A stretch of 5,985 nt of DNA, taken from positions 1 through 5,985 of the forward strand of contig JAFAWC010000456.1 in assembly GCA_019242135.1 (NCBI GenBank), in the 5' to 3' direction. This document shows, piece by piece, positions 5,299 through 5,985 of this stretch. Numbering within the stretch: the first letter of the stretch is position 1; each line of letters starts with the position of its first letter. Below the pieces are notes generated by a model, which was not told where the DNA came from, searched no databases, and saw only the letters and a program-made list of their open reading frames with translations. The position numbers and the translations under genes were made by a program. The DNA is from Mycobacteriaceae bacterium (lineage in GTDB: Bacteria > Actinomycetota > Actinomycetes > Mycobacteriales > Mycobacteriaceae).

Positions 5299-5985
5299 AG
5301 CTTGTGGTTGCCGCGGAAACCCTTGAGCTCGACCTCCCTCGGCGAACTGAACGCGAAGTCGTCCCTGACAGCGTGGCGCACCGGCTCGCTGATGAGCACT
5401 TCGCCGCCGTCGGCCTCCGCCGCGACCCGCGCGGCCATCGCGACGTTGCGACCGAACAGGTCGTCGCCCCGCCGTACGGACTTACCCATGTGGATGCCGA
5501 TGCGTACCCGAACATTGTTCGACGACTGCCGCTTTGCCTGACCTGCCAGCGCCGTCTGCAGGGCAACGCCGCACCCGACGGCTTCCTCCGGTCGGGCGAA
5601 AGCCACCATGAAGCCGTCGCCCTGGCTCTTGACGACGTGGCCGGAGTGTTGGTCGACCAGTTTGCGAACGAGCTTGTCATGCCGGGCGAGAACTCGGACC
5701 CAGGCCCGGTCGCCGATCCGTTCATTCAGCGCCGTCGATTCCTCGATGTCGGAGAACAGGATCACGACGTTGCCGCCGGGCGTCAGCCGCGCGAGGTCGG
5801 GGCGTTCCACCTCCGCCCAGTCCGCGAGCTCCTCGATGGAGCTGCGCACCGCGGCGCCTAACCCCTCCTTGCGAATCAAATTGGCTGTCTGCCACACCGT
5901 CTTGACCGCTTCCCGGCCGCCGGCGAAGAGCTGCTGCCGCGTGTCGACCCGGCTCCTCAGCGCCTCGGCGTCCCGACGCGTGCGG
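5274..5985 (-). CDS. Class III adenylate/guanylate cyclase domain protein, partial (N-terminus off right edge)
   Basis: The minus strand is open from the window edge to a TAG at 5274, giving 236 residues of a longer protein; a GTG at 5897 is only an internal codon, since similar-looking coding sequence continues upstream. Residues about 1-66 of the fragment form a charged helical region ([16 protein letters not shown], then [20 protein letters not shown]) with no membrane helix. The cyclase homology domain starts at about 72: [12 protein letters not shown] with metal Asp79; [16 protein letters not shown] (114-129) with the adenine-selecting Lys119 and metal Asp123; RVRIGIHMG (159-167); [14 protein letters not shown] (174-187) with the expected Asp175 and Arg186; and GEVLIS and VELKGF near the end. 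The Lys/Asp pair points to ATP and cAMP rather than GTP. The residue that is normally the transition-state Asn, four before Arg186, is Ala182. The gene is convergent with the MFS gene and overlaps its last 25 bases. Link to the TetR operon is not supported. Confidence 0.9.
   Translation of the reverse strand, partial: RTRRDAEALRSRVDTRQQLFAGGREAVKTVWQTANLIRKEGLGAAVRSSIEELADWAEVERPDLARLTPGGNVVILFSDIEESTALNERIGDRAWVRVLARHDKLVRKLVDQHSGHVVKSQGDGFMVAFARPEEAVGCGVALQTALAGQAKRQSSNNVRVRIGIHMGKSVRRGDDLFGRNVAMAARVAAEADGGEVLISEPVRHAVRDDFAFSSPREVELKGFRGNHKLYPVDLAA

Noticed and set aside
4914..5861. 315-codon plus-strand open frame spanning the MFS end and the cyclase
   Set aside because: It overlaps two well-supported genes out of frame and has no recognisable domain.
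5274..5897. Cyclase starting at the GTG at 5897 as a short complete protein
   Set aside because: The frame stays open to the window edge with coherent helical sequence ([16 protein letters not shown]) before the GTG, so the start lies outside the window.

Overview
The window is GC-rich DNA, dense with genes, from an actinobacterium. It is most likely a mycobacterium (Mycobacterium or Mycolicibacterium). The evidence is the protein families and their wording, the frequent GTG starts, and promoter -10 boxes of TANNNT type lying 5-8 bases upstream of start codons (leaderless transcripts). The genus is inferred, not proven. No RNA gene, insertion sequence, CRISPR array, phage or integration signature is visible, and no stretch over about 150 bases lacks a gene.

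Layout, left to right. (1) Bases 1-716, minus: the N-terminal part of a potassium-channel-like RCK/TrkA-N protein, running off the left edge. (2) Bases 760-1203, minus: a complete DUF985 cupin protein, 43 bases upstream of the RCK gene on the same strand. (3) A 140-base divergent intergenic region. (4) Bases 1344-1775 and 1772-2386, plus: a small four-helix membrane protein and a GNAT acetyltransferase, overlapping by ATGA. (5) Bases 2399-2962, minus: a TetR regulator, tail to tail with the acetyltransferase and 12 bases from it. (6) Bases 3013-3843 and about 3853-5298, plus: an alpha/beta hydrolase and a DHA2-type MFS exporter, divergent from the regulator. (7) Bases 5274-5985, minus: the C-terminal part of a class III nucleotidyl cyclase, running off the right edge and overlapping the end of the MFS gene by 25 bases.

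The best-supported functional unit is the TetR / hydrolase / MFS cassette. A perfect 24-bp palindrome lies in the 50-base gap between the divergent genes. Each arm contains a TTGACC box that can serve as the -35 of one of two opposed promoters, and both promoters appear to start transcription at or next to the start codon. This predicts that one bound repressor silences its own gene and the hydrolase-exporter operon, released by an unidentified ligand that the operon may modify and export. The other genes look like ordinary accessory or housekeeping functions. Two show departures from family consensus: a shortened Rossmann region in the RCK protein, and a missing catalytic asparagine in the cyclase.
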